Shown here: positions 41,800-47,988 of the stretch, piece by piece | Position numbering within the stretch: position 1 is the first letter of the stretch | Layout of the letters: every line of letters starts with the position of its first letter | Source: Methylocystis sp. ATCC 49242 | GTDB taxonomy: Bacteria > Pseudomonadota > Alphaproteobacteria > Rhizobiales > Beijerinckiaceae | Assembly (NCBI RefSeq): GCF_000188155.2 | Contig: NZ_KE124774.1 | Location: forward strand, 285,501-349,500 | Length of the DNA stretch: 64,000 bases | Direction of reading: 5' to 3' | Notes under the pieces: generated by a model | Told to the model about the DNA's origin: nothing | What the model saw: the letters and a program-made list of their open reading frames with translations, nothing else | Database searches by the model: none | Translations under genes and position numbers: made by a program

Positions 41800-43248
41800 C
41801 TACTGCGTCAGCCGGGCCGACTGCACGGCCTGTTCGAACATCTTCTTCATCGCGTCGGCGATGCCCTCGGGCGTGTCCGCCATGAAGTAGAAATTCGGCG
41901 AGGCGCAGGCCCGCATTGCCCCCGAGAGATTCGGGACGGCGTCATTGGCCTTGAACTCCTGGGCGGCGGCGAAGGGCTTGGGGTTGGTGAAGGTCGGATA
42001 GGGAATCTCCAGCACCGAGACGGTGATTCCGCGAGCTTTCAGCACGTTGCAGAGAGTCGGGTCCATGGCGCGGATCGAGACGGTCTGGCCGGGCGGCGTC
42101 GGATAGGGCGTCACCCCCGGCCAGGTGCCTGTCGCGCTGACGAAGGACTGGCTGTTCTGCATGCCGTCGGAGACGAAGAAGACGAAAGGTTGCGGGCTGG
42201 ACGCGCCGGAGCCGTCGCCGACGCTCGGGATCTTGGCGTTGATGTCCTGGAAGATGTTGTGGATATGCGAGCCGCCGGCGCCCATCGGCGTGACGTCCGC
42301 CGGGATGTTCGGATTGGCCTTGTAATTCGGGTTCAGGTCGCGGGCGAACACCCAGTCCTTGCCCGCGTCGAGCAGCCTGCCGAAATCGGTGGTCCGCGTC
42401 GCCGGGTCGTAGTTGATCGCCGACTCGACCGAATACTGGTCGCCGCGAAGATTGTCGGTGAGATCGACGAAAGCGTTGGCGTGGGTCACGAAAGGATATA
42501 CGCCGACGCGATACTGCTTGGGCAGCGTCGCCGTGTCCTTGGCCTTCTCCATGAGCTGCGCGACGGCCGCGCCGACCGCGTCGATGCGCAGTTGAATATT
42601 GTTGGCGCGCGACACGTTGTAGCCCTGCGACCCGGCGAAGTGACAGGCGAAGCGGCAGCCGGTCGGATATTGCGCGAGGTCGTCCGGGTTCTTCGCCGCG
42701 AGCGCGGCCTCGCCGGCGGGAGTCGAGGGCAGGCCCATGGAGCCGGACACGTCGAGCAGCAGGTAGAAGTCGAGGAACTTCGCCATGGTCAGCTGTGCCC
42801 CCGCGCCGCCATTGTAGTTCATCAGCTTGACGCCCGCGATCCTGCCGAAGTTCGACGGCATGGCGGCGCTGTAGGCGACATTGGCCGTCACTTCCTGACC
42901 CTTGATCTGCACGTCGATCGCCGGCTTGCCGAGGAGATCCGCAGCGCGTTTGCCGGCCTGGGCGTAGAAGGACTTTTCGGCCTGCGACATCGCCGCCGCG
43001 ATGGCCTGCGGCCTGGGGTTCGGGTTCGTCGCCGAGAGTTCGGCGATCGTGGTCTGCGCGGTCTTGATCGCGGCGAGGGCGGCGGCGTCGGCCGAGGCGT
43101 CGAGCCGCGACTTGGCCGCCTGCACGATCGCGTAATCGGCCGCGAGGCCGGAGGCGAGCACCAGCGGAATGACCGCAAGGCCCATGATGATGGCGACGCC
43201 GCCCTTGTCGTCGCGGGTAAAACCGGCGATTTTTCCGAAATGACTCAT
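41800..43248 (-). CDS. TadG-like pilus assembly protein with von Willebrand A domain
   Basis: 482 residues. The N-terminus has the Flp/TadG motif (FTRDDKGGVAIIMGLAVIPL, LDASADAAALAAIKT) with one membrane helix. A vWA domain follows: DFYLLLDVSGSMGLPS holds the metal-ion site D-x-S-x-S, and a long insertion precedes FVFFVSDGMQNSQSF. TadG proteins are minor pseudopilins of the tight-adherence secretion system, and the vWA domain probably meets the surface or other proteins. It is third in a run of three tad genes, 9 bases after the previous one. Confidence 0.88.
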   Translation of the reverse strand: MSHFGKIAGFTRDDKGGVAIIMGLAVIPLVLASGLAADYAIVQAAKSRLDASADAAALAAIKTAQTTIAELSATNPNPRPQAIAAAMSQAEKSFYAQAGKRAADLLGKPAIDVQIKGQEVTANVAYSAAMPSNFGRIAGVKLMNYNGGAGAQLTMAKFLDFYLLLDVSGSMGLPSTPAGEAALAAKNPDDLAQYPTGCRFACHFAGSQGYNVSRANNIQLRIDAVGAAVAQLMEKAKDTATLPKQYRVGVYPFVTHANAFVDLTDNLRGDQYSVESAINYDPATRTTDFGRLLDAGKDWVFARDLNPNYKANPNIPADVTPMGAGGSHIHNIFQDINAKIPSVGDGSGASSPQPFVFFVSDGMQNSQSFVSATGTWPGVTPYPTPPGQTVSIRAMDPTLCNVLKARGITVSVLEIPYPTFTNPKPFAAAQEFKANDAVPNLSGAMRACASPNFYFMADTPEGIADAMKKMFEQAVQSARLTQ

Positions 43249-43257
43249 GGCACGCTC

Positions 43258-43917
43258 TCAGGAACAGGTTGTGACAAGGGTGTCGCCGCCGGCCACCGCA
43301 TAGGACAAGGTCGAGACGTAGCGCGGCTGCAGATAGCTGGAGCGGCGGATCGTTACGCCGCCGAAGATCTTCTCGGCGAAGAGCGGCTTGTAGGTGTAAG
43401 CGAGATCCACGACGATGATCGAATTCGGCCCGAAGGCGTCGGTCGGCAGCGTCGTCGGGCTCGGCGTGGCGTTGTTGGGCGCCGGCGTCAGCGGCGTGTT
43501 GCAGGGGCGGCGCGACGTGCCGCCGCTCCAGCCGACCTTCGCCTGATAGGTGCAACTCGCGACGCAGCCCGGCGCGGTCGGCGTGAAACCGACGGTCGTC
43601 ATAGAGACCGAAATGTCGTCGCTCCATTTATGGCCCTGACGGGCGCTGTCCTGAAGCACGCGCGGGAAAAGCACCATCACGGAATCCTGCGCGGCTCTCA
43701 GGTCGACGGGCTCGACGCGGGTCGTCTGCGACAGCATCTGGGCGATGGAGTGCGCCGTATTCTCGAGCTGGCGCCCGGCCCAGGCGTAGCGATCGAGCTC
43801 GATGAAGCCGAGCAGCATGAGGCCGAGCACCGGAAGCGCGAGTCCGAATTCGACCGCCGCGAAGCCGCGGGCGTCGTGCAGGAGATTCTTGTTCATCGGC
43901 AAGGCGTCGCGCGTCAT
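43258..43917 (-). CDS. TadE-family minor pilin
   Basis: 219 residues from the ATG at 43917, which lies one base after the stop of the gene before it. The TadE signature is present: LLHDARGFAAVEFGLALPVL then GLMLLGFIELDRYAWAGRQ, with the processing site before FAAVEFG. The mature part contains two Cys pairs (CVASC; CNTP; terminal CS). In the Tad system such pseudopilins prime or anchor the Flp pilus. A start 36 bases further up overlaps the upstream gene and is less likely. Confidence 0.87.
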   Translation of the reverse strand: MTRDALPMNKNLLHDARGFAAVEFGLALPVLGLMLLGFIELDRYAWAGRQLENTAHSIAQMLSQTTRVEPVDLRAAQDSVMVLFPRVLQDSARQGHKWSDDISVSMTTVGFTPTAPGCVASCTYQAKVGWSGGTSRRPCNTPLTPAPNNATPSPTTLPTDAFGPNSIIVVDLAYTYKPLFAEKIFGGVTIRRSSYLQPRYVSTLSYAVAGGDTLVTTCS

Positions 43918-43918
43918 G

Positions 43919-44533
43919 TCAGCACCCGACGTTGGAGGTGGGGAAGGGTTCATTCTTGAACGTCGCCGTCGACTGGACGAGCCGGGTCTTGCGGCCCTTG
44001 TAGGTCGTGCTGCTGGGGAAAATCAGCGCGGTGGTGAGCAGCGGCGCGGGATAGGCGGCGCGGATCACCACATATTTTTTCGCGCCGCCGACGCAGTAGG
44101 CGTTCTTCGAGTTGTCGAGCTGCGGAGGCTTCAGTCCGCTCTTCGTCGCATTGACGAAACTGCCGTAGTCCGGCGTGTCGAAGGCCTGCACGTCGACATA
44201 GAGATCGGCGCAATTCATGATCGCCGGCAGTTTGGGGCACATGATCTTCGTGCGGAACTGATTGGCGTCGAGCGCCTTGCCGCCGACCGACTGGTTCTGC
44301 ACATAGCCCGTCATGATCTGGCGCGACGCCTGCTGCACGACGGCGTCGAGGCGCGACTGGGCGAAATTGCCGTAGCTGTATTCGAGGATGGCGACGATCA
44401 GCAGGAGAAAGGGCAGGGCGATCAGCCCGAATTCGACCGCCGCGAAGCCACGGGAATCATGAATCAAATTGGCGCAATTGCGCGGAGACGGACCGGCGAG
44501 GCGCCGGAAGGAACTGTTAACGCGTCCGATCAT
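43919..44533 (-). CDS. TadE-family minor pilin; start codon lies in the attachment site
   Basis: 204 residues. IHDSRGFAAVEFGLIALPFL followed by LLIVAILEYSYGNFAQSRL is the TadE signal and helix; ASRQIMTGYVQNQSVGGKAL and several Cys follow. It begins MIGRVN, and these six codons are the 17-base repeat that ends the integrated element. Upstream DNA is now AT-rich element sequence without a Shine-Dalgarno motif, whereas the native upstream DNA lies at 59423 and beyond. Expression of this gene and the two tad genes downstream must depend on read-through from the element or on a weak new promoter. Confidence 0.87.
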   Translation of the reverse strand: MIGRVNSSFRRLAGPSPRNCANLIHDSRGFAAVEFGLIALPFLLLIVAILEYSYGNFAQSRLDAVVQQASRQIMTGYVQNQSVGGKALDANQFRTKIMCPKLPAIMNCADLYVDVQAFDTPDYGSFVNATKSGLKPPQLDNSKNAYCVGGAKKYVVIRAAYPAPLLTTALIFPSSTTYKGRKTRLVQSTATFKNEPFPTSNVGC

Positions 44534-44534
44534 T
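44518..44534. repeat. attL: 17-base core inside tadE start
   Basis: TAACGCGTCCGATCATT, identical to 59406-59422. On the minus strand it reads A-ATG-ATC-GGA-CGC-GTT-A, i.e. the tadE start codon and the next codons. A CGCCAGTTGA motif at 44591-44600, inside the element, is repeated at 59391-59400 beside the other core copy and may be an integrase arm site. Confidence 0.85.
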
Positions 44535-44555
44535 AACAGTATTATGTTATTGTTT

Positions 44556-44816
44556 TTATTTGATATTATTTTGAACCAGCGCCATCAACCCGCCAGTTGA
44601 TCCGCCATTTTGGCGCGATTGTAGGCGAACGGTAGCGAACAAGCCGCCCCGCTCTTTCTTCGCCCTTGGCGGATAGCAGATGGCATGATGCGCCGCGCAG
44701 TAGGGCGAGCCCGTGGCGGAAGCCTCGCCACAGAAGAGCGCCGGCGGATCGTCAATGCTCCCCAGGGCGAACTTGCACTGGCCGTGCTTCAGATCGAGGA
44801 AGGGAACGCCGATCAT
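44556..44816 (-). CDS. GcrA-like C-terminal domain protein
   Basis: 86 residues from the ATG at 44816, which follows GAGGG by 7 bases. MIGVPFLDLKHGQCKFALGS leads to LFCGEASATGSPYCAAHHAI and CYPP. The Cys/His spacing C-x(n)-CG-x(8)-YC-x2-H and the trailing Tyr resemble the sigma70-binding C-terminal module of the alphaproteobacterial cell-cycle regulator GcrA; the N-terminal DNA-binding part is absent. It may be a phage GcrA mimic (inference). An earlier in-frame ATG at 44855 lies inside a terminator and is rejected. There is no terminator between this gene and tadE, 23 bases downstream. Confidence 0.6.
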   Translation of the reverse strand: MIGVPFLDLKHGQCKFALGSIDDPPALFCGEASATGSPYCAAHHAICYPPRAKKERGGLFATVRLQSRQNGGSTGGLMALVQNNIK

Positions 44817-44833
44817 ATCGAGGCCCTCGATAG

Positions 44834-44869
44834 AAAAAACCCCGCGCCAGTTCATCCGTGGTCGCGGGG
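44834..44869 (-). terminator. Intrinsic terminator upstream of the GcrA-like gene
   Basis: On the minus strand CCCCGCG (44869-44863) pairs with CGCGGGG (44846-44840), followed directly by TTTTTT (44839-44834). It should end the long minus-strand transcripts of the element before they reach the GcrA-like gene and tadE, unless anti-terminated. Confidence 0.75.
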
Positions 44870-44912
44870 CTCTCGTGTTCCGGCGAATGGACGACGCCGG
44901 CGTTTGCTCAAC

Positions 44913-45419
44913 CTAAACAGGCAAGCCGCAAGCCGCAACCTCGTCCCCTATCGGGGTTTTCTCCAAAGAGCTTGCCGGGAGTCGGCCCGAGCGCGGGTTG
45001 TTAGGGGACGCGCTCGGGCCACGCCCTCGGCGAGAGGCTGATAACGCCGCTGGCCGGTTCATGCTCGCCGGTGGCGAGCATCCTTGCAAGCGTCGCAGAA
45101 ATATCACGCCGCGCCCGGAAGCGCCGACGACCTTCGCAGCCTGTTCGCTGGACTTGCCGTCCTTAGCTTGTCGCAGGTCTGCGACAAGCTTTTCTTGCCC
45201 TCGCCCGAATTGCTTTCCGGCTTCGACCTGCCTTTTCTTCGCGTCTTCGGCGAAGAGTTTTTCGAGATCGAGGGCCCGCCGTTGCTTTGCCGCCGCCCAT
45301 GCCGTCGAGAGGCATTGCGACCAGCTCCACCCGAGCCCGAGGCGCTTGCCGTCCCTGTAGCGCTTGTGAGCGTCGCGCATGATCGCGGCCCTGTCATATC
45401 CGCCTGCGGGCGTCGCCAT
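44913..45419 (-). CDS. Element protein with KAWRTAK-like N-terminus and ParB-accessory-type segment
   Basis: 168 residues. The N-terminal 45 residues (YDRAAIMRDAHKRYRDGKRL, WSWSQCLSTAWAAAKQRR) resemble a short domain common in phages of this class. The middle (ALDLEKLFAEDAKKRQV, SSEQAAKVVGASGRGV) matches a plus-strand remnant at 47709-48017 and resembles proteins found with plasmid partition genes. After GRGV the similarity stops and the last ~65 residues are basic, low in complexity and cross two hairpins, so the true 3' end may have been altered. It is coupled to the 49-residue gene upstream (stop and start 4 bases apart). Confidence 0.5.
   Translation of the reverse strand: MATPAGGYDRAAIMRDAHKRYRDGKRLGLGWSWSQCLSTAWAAAKQRRALDLEKLFAEDAKKRQVEAGKQFGRGQEKLVADLRQAKDGKSSEQAAKVVGASGRGVIFLRRLQGCSPPASMNRPAALSASRRGRGPSASPNNPRSGRLPASSLEKTPIGDEVAACGLPV
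44984..45081. repeat. Two strong hairpins at the 3' end of the 168-residue gene
   Basis: GGCCCGAGCGCG (44984-44995) pairs with CGCGCTCGGGCC (45009-45020): 12 perfect pairs and a 13-base loop. A second, ATGCTCGCC-GGT-GGCGAGCAT, lies at 45061-45081. Neither has a T-run on either strand. They may shape mRNA or act as protein-binding sites. Confidence 0.6.
45106..45272 (-). repeat. Inverted repeat arm 1 (partner at 47743-47923)
   Basis: 45106-45152 is the exact reverse complement of 47877-47923 (47 bases), and 45224-45272 matches 47745-47793 with about two mismatches. Between these blocks the two arms differ, but each contains a perfect palindrome at the same place. The arms flank 2.5-2.7 kb with the RepA-like gene, small genes and the repressor. 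Confidence 0.75.
45165..45190. repeat. Perfect palindrome within the 168-residue gene
   Basis: AGCTTGTCGCAG (45165-45176), spacer GT, then CTGCGACAAGCT (45179-45190). The paralogous segment at 47832-47853 has a different palindrome around the same GCAG-AC-CTGC core, so symmetry rather than sequence is kept. Confidence 0.6.
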
Positions 45420-45422
45420 GTC

Positions 45423-45572
45423 TCACGTCCTCGGGGCGAGCCGCTCCCCGAGCGCCACGAGCGCCCGGCCGGCGGTAATGGTGAGCGTCCCGGCTTTAAG
45501 GGCCCATCCGGCGAGCCTGATGCGCCACAGCAACGCGGCCAGCTCGGGCAGTGTTTTATCTCGAAGGTTCAT
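45423..45572 (-). CDS. Small element protein, 49 residues
   Basis: MNLRDKTLPELAALLWRIRL, then AGWALKAGTLTITAGRALVA and a short basic tail. GGAG lies 9 bases before the ATG. One amphipathic or weakly membrane-like helix is predicted by eye. It precedes the 168-residue gene by 3 bases on the same strand. No family recognised. The ribosome-binding site and the tight spacing are the support. Confidence 0.5.
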   Translation of the reverse strand: MNLRDKTLPELAALLWRIRLAGWALKAGTLTITAGRALVALGERLAPRT

Positions 45573-45600
45573 CTTCTAACTCCGGGTTGAGCCTCCGGCC

Positions 45601-45720
45601 CATAGGTGGCCAAAAGCGGCTATCTCTTTTTTTGGCCACCTATGGGCATCTTTGGTGGTCTCGCTCATAGGTGGCCATAGGTGGCCAAGTTTTTCGCGTG
45701 GCCATCTTTGGCCACCTATG
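45601..45720. repeat. Iteron-like cluster: five copies of CATAGGTGGCCA
   Basis: Perfect 12-base copies lie at 45601-45612, 45666-45677 and 45676-45687 (plus), and 45633-45644 and 45709-45720 (minus). A partial copy is near 45699. Between them is an AT-richer patch with a TTTTTTT run. The cluster follows the RepA-like ATPase gene and overlaps its stop codon. Clusters like this serve as replication origins or repressor arrays in plasmids and satellites. One half-match (AGGTGGCC) recurs at about 51231. Confidence 0.7.
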
Positions 45721-46849
45721 GTTGAAGGCTCCACGTCCATTGCCCTTCCGGTCCGAATCCAGAGCGAGCCACCTTCACGCCAAGCGCCTTCTGCGCCCGC
45801 CTCACTGTCCGCCACGCCAGCCCATTCGCCTCGGCCGCCTCCTTCACGTCCTTCGCCGCCATCGGCCCGTCGGCAAGCAACGCCTTCAGGAACGTCTCGG
45901 CGTCGCTTTCGGCGCGCCCCTTGTCGTCGTCGGGCTCGCCAAGCAACTCGCGCGGGCTTCCCTTCACCGCTTCGCCCCATTCGACATAGGAGGTTTCGAC
46001 GCCCGGATGCCCGACAATGCCCGTCTGGCATATTTCATAGGTGAAGCCATTGCCGTCGGGGCCGATGTTCGATTTCACGCGACAGACGATGCGCGGCGCT
46101 GGCCCGTCGTCCTCTGCCTTCTTCGCCGCCATCAGGACAATTCGCGCCACGGCGCCGAAGGCCAGCGAGCCGGAGAGGCGCTCCAGGGGCTCCCGTCCCG
46201 CCGAGCCTTTCGCGACATGCGTCACCCCGATCAGGGCCGCGTCCGTCGCCGCCGCAAGGTCCACGAGCGGCTGAAGCCCGCGCCTCGTTTCCGTGTTTTT
46301 GTGGCTGTCGCCGGTCACGGCGTTCACGATAGGGTCCACGATTATCAACGCCGCGCCTCCCGCCCGTTCGATCGCCGCCTGCAAGGGGCCAATGTCGCGG
46401 GAAGGATCGAAGGCGCGGGCGATATCGCCGCTGTAGACGCCGCCGACGAAGAAGATGCGCCGCATATCCGCGCCCGAGGCTATCAGGCGAGGAACAAGAG
46501 TGTCGGCGGGGTCATCCTCGCCGGACCAGATGACGACGTTGCCAATGGGCGCGTGTGAGCCGTCGGGCCATGCGCCACCCGTCGAGACGGTCGCGGACAT
46601 GCGCAGGCAGATGGTGGTTTTCCCGGCGCCGGGCGAGCCGCCGATGATGTGCAGCTTGCCCTTCGCCATCCAGCCGGGCCAGAGCCAACGAATGGGCTCG
46701 GGCTCGATTGCGTCGGCGCGGACCAGTTCGACTTGTGGCGCGGCCGGAAGCCCGACGACGATGCGCGACCGGTCGCCGCGTTGCTCGTGATATTCGGCGG
46801 CGGCGGCCGCGAGAATTGCGGGGTCAACGGTCAACGATTTCCTCCACAT
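45716..46849 (-). CDS. RepA-like hexameric helicase/ATPase (AAA_25, RecA fold)
   Basis: 377 residues. After ~55 N-terminal residues, IRWLWPGWMAKGKLHIIGGS leads to Walker A GGSPGAGKTT near 72-81. Then NVVIWSGEDDPADTLVPRLI, Walker B AALIIVDPIVNAV, and a sensor block ALIGVTHVAKGSAGREPLER followed by SGSLAFGAVARIVL. This is the RSF1010 RepA-type replicative helicase group. The C-terminal ~90 residues include a winged-helix-like part (MAAKDVKEAAEANGLAWRTV). The start overlaps the previous 48-residue gene by 26 bases. The iteron-like cluster at its 3' end suggests a replication module. Confidence 0.82.
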   Translation of the reverse strand: MWRKSLTVDPAILAAAAAEYHEQRGDRSRIVVGLPAAPQVELVRADAIEPEPIRWLWPGWMAKGKLHIIGGSPGAGKTTICLRMSATVSTGGAWPDGSHAPIGNVVIWSGEDDPADTLVPRLIASGADMRRIFFVGGVYSGDIARAFDPSRDIGPLQAAIERAGGAALIIVDPIVNAVTGDSHKNTETRRGLQPLVDLAAATDAALIGVTHVAKGSAGREPLERLSGSLAFGAVARIVLMAAKKAEDDGPAPRIVCRVKSNIGPDGNGFTYEICQTGIVGHPGVETSYVEWGEAVKGSPRELLGEPDDDKGRAESDAETFLKALLADGPMAAKDVKEAAEANGLAWRTVRRAQKALGVKVARSGFGPEGQWTWSLQP

Positions 46850-46970
46850 CGTCGTCTTCTAGGTCCGCGTCGCCGTCCAACTGGTCGAGAAGGTCAAGCA
46901 GCAGGTCGACCACGGCTTCGAGGCGGTGGCGGAGGTTGCCGTCCAGTTCGACAAATAGGCGCTGGGTCAC
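46824..46970 (-). CDS. Small acidic element protein, 48 residues
   Basis: Starts with GTG at 46970, overlapping the TGA of the 90-residue gene (GTGA). It reads VTQRLFVELDGNLRHRLEAV, VDLLLDLLDQLDGDADLEDD, then DVEEIVDR: a Leu/Asp-rich helix with a strongly acidic end. The frame is too short for automatic calling, but coupling on both sides supports it. Similar small acidic proteins accompany RepA-like genes in phages. Function unknown. Confidence 0.5.
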   Translation of the reverse strand: MTQRLFVELDGNLRHRLEAVVDLLLDLLDQLDGDADLEDDDVEEIVDR

Positions 46971-47239
46971 GGCTCCCTCCCGTCGCTAAAGATGCGCTCG
47001 ATGCGCGGCTCGCCTCTCTCGCGCTTGGCCTTGTCTTGGTCTGTCAGGTTGTCGGACAGCTCTTCGAGGTCCGCCCGGACGAAGAAGATGAAGTCGCCAA
47101 GGGCGCCCGCCACGTCTTTTGAGAGCCCCGCGCCTTTGATGGCAAGGTCGAGCGCGATCAAGCGACATGCGGCCCGATCGAGAGCATCGATAATGTCGAG
47201 TTCCTCCAGCTCTTCGGTTTGCTGCGTCGCTTCAGTCAC
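46967..47239 (-). CDS. Element protein, 90 residues, unknown function
   Basis: Begins with GTG at 47239 inside GTGACTGA, where the TGA ends the previous gene. The sequence is helical and acidic (EELEELDIIDALDRAACRLI, GDFIFFVRADLEELSDNLTD), with a basic C-terminal third. No domain recognised. It lies in the coupled run 47348-45716 leading to the RepA-like ATPase. Confidence 0.55.
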   Translation of the reverse strand: MTEATQQTEELEELDIIDALDRAACRLIALDLAIKGAGLSKDVAGALGDFIFFVRADLEELSDNLTDQDKAKRERGEPRIERIFSDGREP

Positions 47240-47348
47240 GGCGGCGGCCTCCCTTGATCGAGGCGACGGCCCGGCTCGCCTCATAGGCGACGAAGGCCAG
47301 CCAAAGCAGGCTGAAGGGGGCGAGGGCGAAATAAAAGGCGGGGTCCAT
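47232..47348 (-). CDS. Single-helix membrane peptide, 38 residues
   Basis: MDPAFYFALAPFSLLWLAFV is a hydrophobic helix, followed by AYEASRAVASIKGGRRRD, an amphipathic and basic tail. GGAGG stands 9 bases before the ATG. It is the first gene of the leftward run next to the divergent repressor promoter. A small membrane toxin or anchor is possible, but nothing shows that. Confidence 0.5.
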   Translation of the reverse strand: MDPAFYFALAPFSLLWLAFVAYEASRAVASIKGGRRRD

Positions 47349-47467
47349 TGGGCAAGCCTCCGGCGTTCGCGGAAATGGTGTTTCCGCGTTGTGTGGAATT
47401 GATGAGAAGTTGTTGGCCTGATATAAAATACTCAGTCGCGTTGCTTCGTCAATAGGAAATAATCGGC
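47349..47467. promoter_or_regulatory. Divergent promoter region between the leftward run and the repressor
   Basis: 119 bases, AT-rich compared with its surroundings (TGATATAAAATACT, AATAGGAAATAATC), between oppositely oriented genes. This is the expected place for the switch promoters of the element. No repeated operator could be picked with confidence. Confidence 0.45.
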
Positions 47468-47722
47468 GTGATAAAATATAATCACATAACCGGGCGTCAG
47501 ATAGCGGCGGCGCTTGGCCTTGCGCGCATGACACAGGCGGAATTGGCGAAGGCAGCCAACGTTTCCATTCCGACGATCGGCCGCATGATTGCCAGCGAAG
47601 GCCCAGCCGTAGGCATGGCCAATAACGTCGCCGCGATCCGCGCCGCCCTCGAGGCGGCGGGCGTCGAGTTCATTGCCGAAAATGGCGGCGGGCCAGGCGT
47701 GAGGCTGAAGAAGGCGGAATGA
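47468..47722 (+). CDS. Cro/CI-type helix-turn-helix repressor
   Basis: 84 residues from a GTG at 47468. The N-terminal domain ITGRQIAAALGLARMTQAEL, AKAANVSIPTIGRMIASEGP is a clear XRE-type HTH, and VAAIRAALEAAGVEFIAENG with GGPGVRLKK is the common short C-terminal strand of this subgroup. It is one of only two plus-strand units in the element and stands alone against the leftward genes, as lysogenic repressors do. GAAAT precedes the start, so the ribosome-binding site is weak. Confidence 0.82.
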   Translation: MIKYNHITGRQIAAALGLARMTQAELAKAANVSIPTIGRMIASEGPAVGMANNVAAIRAALEAAGVEFIAENGGGPGVRLKKAE

Positions 47723-47831
47723 ACGCCAGCTCGCCCTCATCGCGCTCGACCTCGAAAAGCTCTTCGCCGAAGACGCGAAGAAAAGGCAGGTCGCCGGGCT
47801 CAAGAAGGGCAATAGTCAAGATAAAGTCCCC

Positions 47832-47853
47832 GTTCCCGCAGACCTGCGGGAAC
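47832..47853. repeat. Perfect palindrome in the plus-strand paralogue
   Basis: GTTCCCGCAG (47832-47841), AC, CTGCGGGAAC (47844-47853). It shares only the central GCAG-AC-CTGC with the palindrome at 45165-45190. Confidence 0.6.
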
Positions 47854-47958
47854 AGACGACACGTCGCCAGAATGAATCCAGCGAACAGGCTGCGAAGGTC
47901 GTCGGCGCTTCCGGGCGCGGCGTCCAGATGGCGAAGAAGGTCGCGGCCCCACGATTTT

Positions 47959-47980
47959 CACTCCCCAAAATTGGGGAGTG
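47959..47980. repeat. 22-base perfect palindrome between convergent genes
   Basis: CACTCCCCAAA followed by its exact complement TTTGGGGAGTG. It lies just before the stop codon of the tape-measure-like gene and inside the end of the plus-strand paralogue. A bidirectional hairpin terminator or a protein site is possible; there is no T-run. Confidence 0.6.
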
Positions 47981-47988
47981 GACTTTGC

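Noticed and set aside
40043-43959. Very long plus-strand frames (615 and 745 codons) opposite the OpgD-like and tad genes
   Set aside because: High GC with few stops in the antisense frame explains them. The minus strand carries recognisable MdoG, TadE and TadG domains with proper starts.
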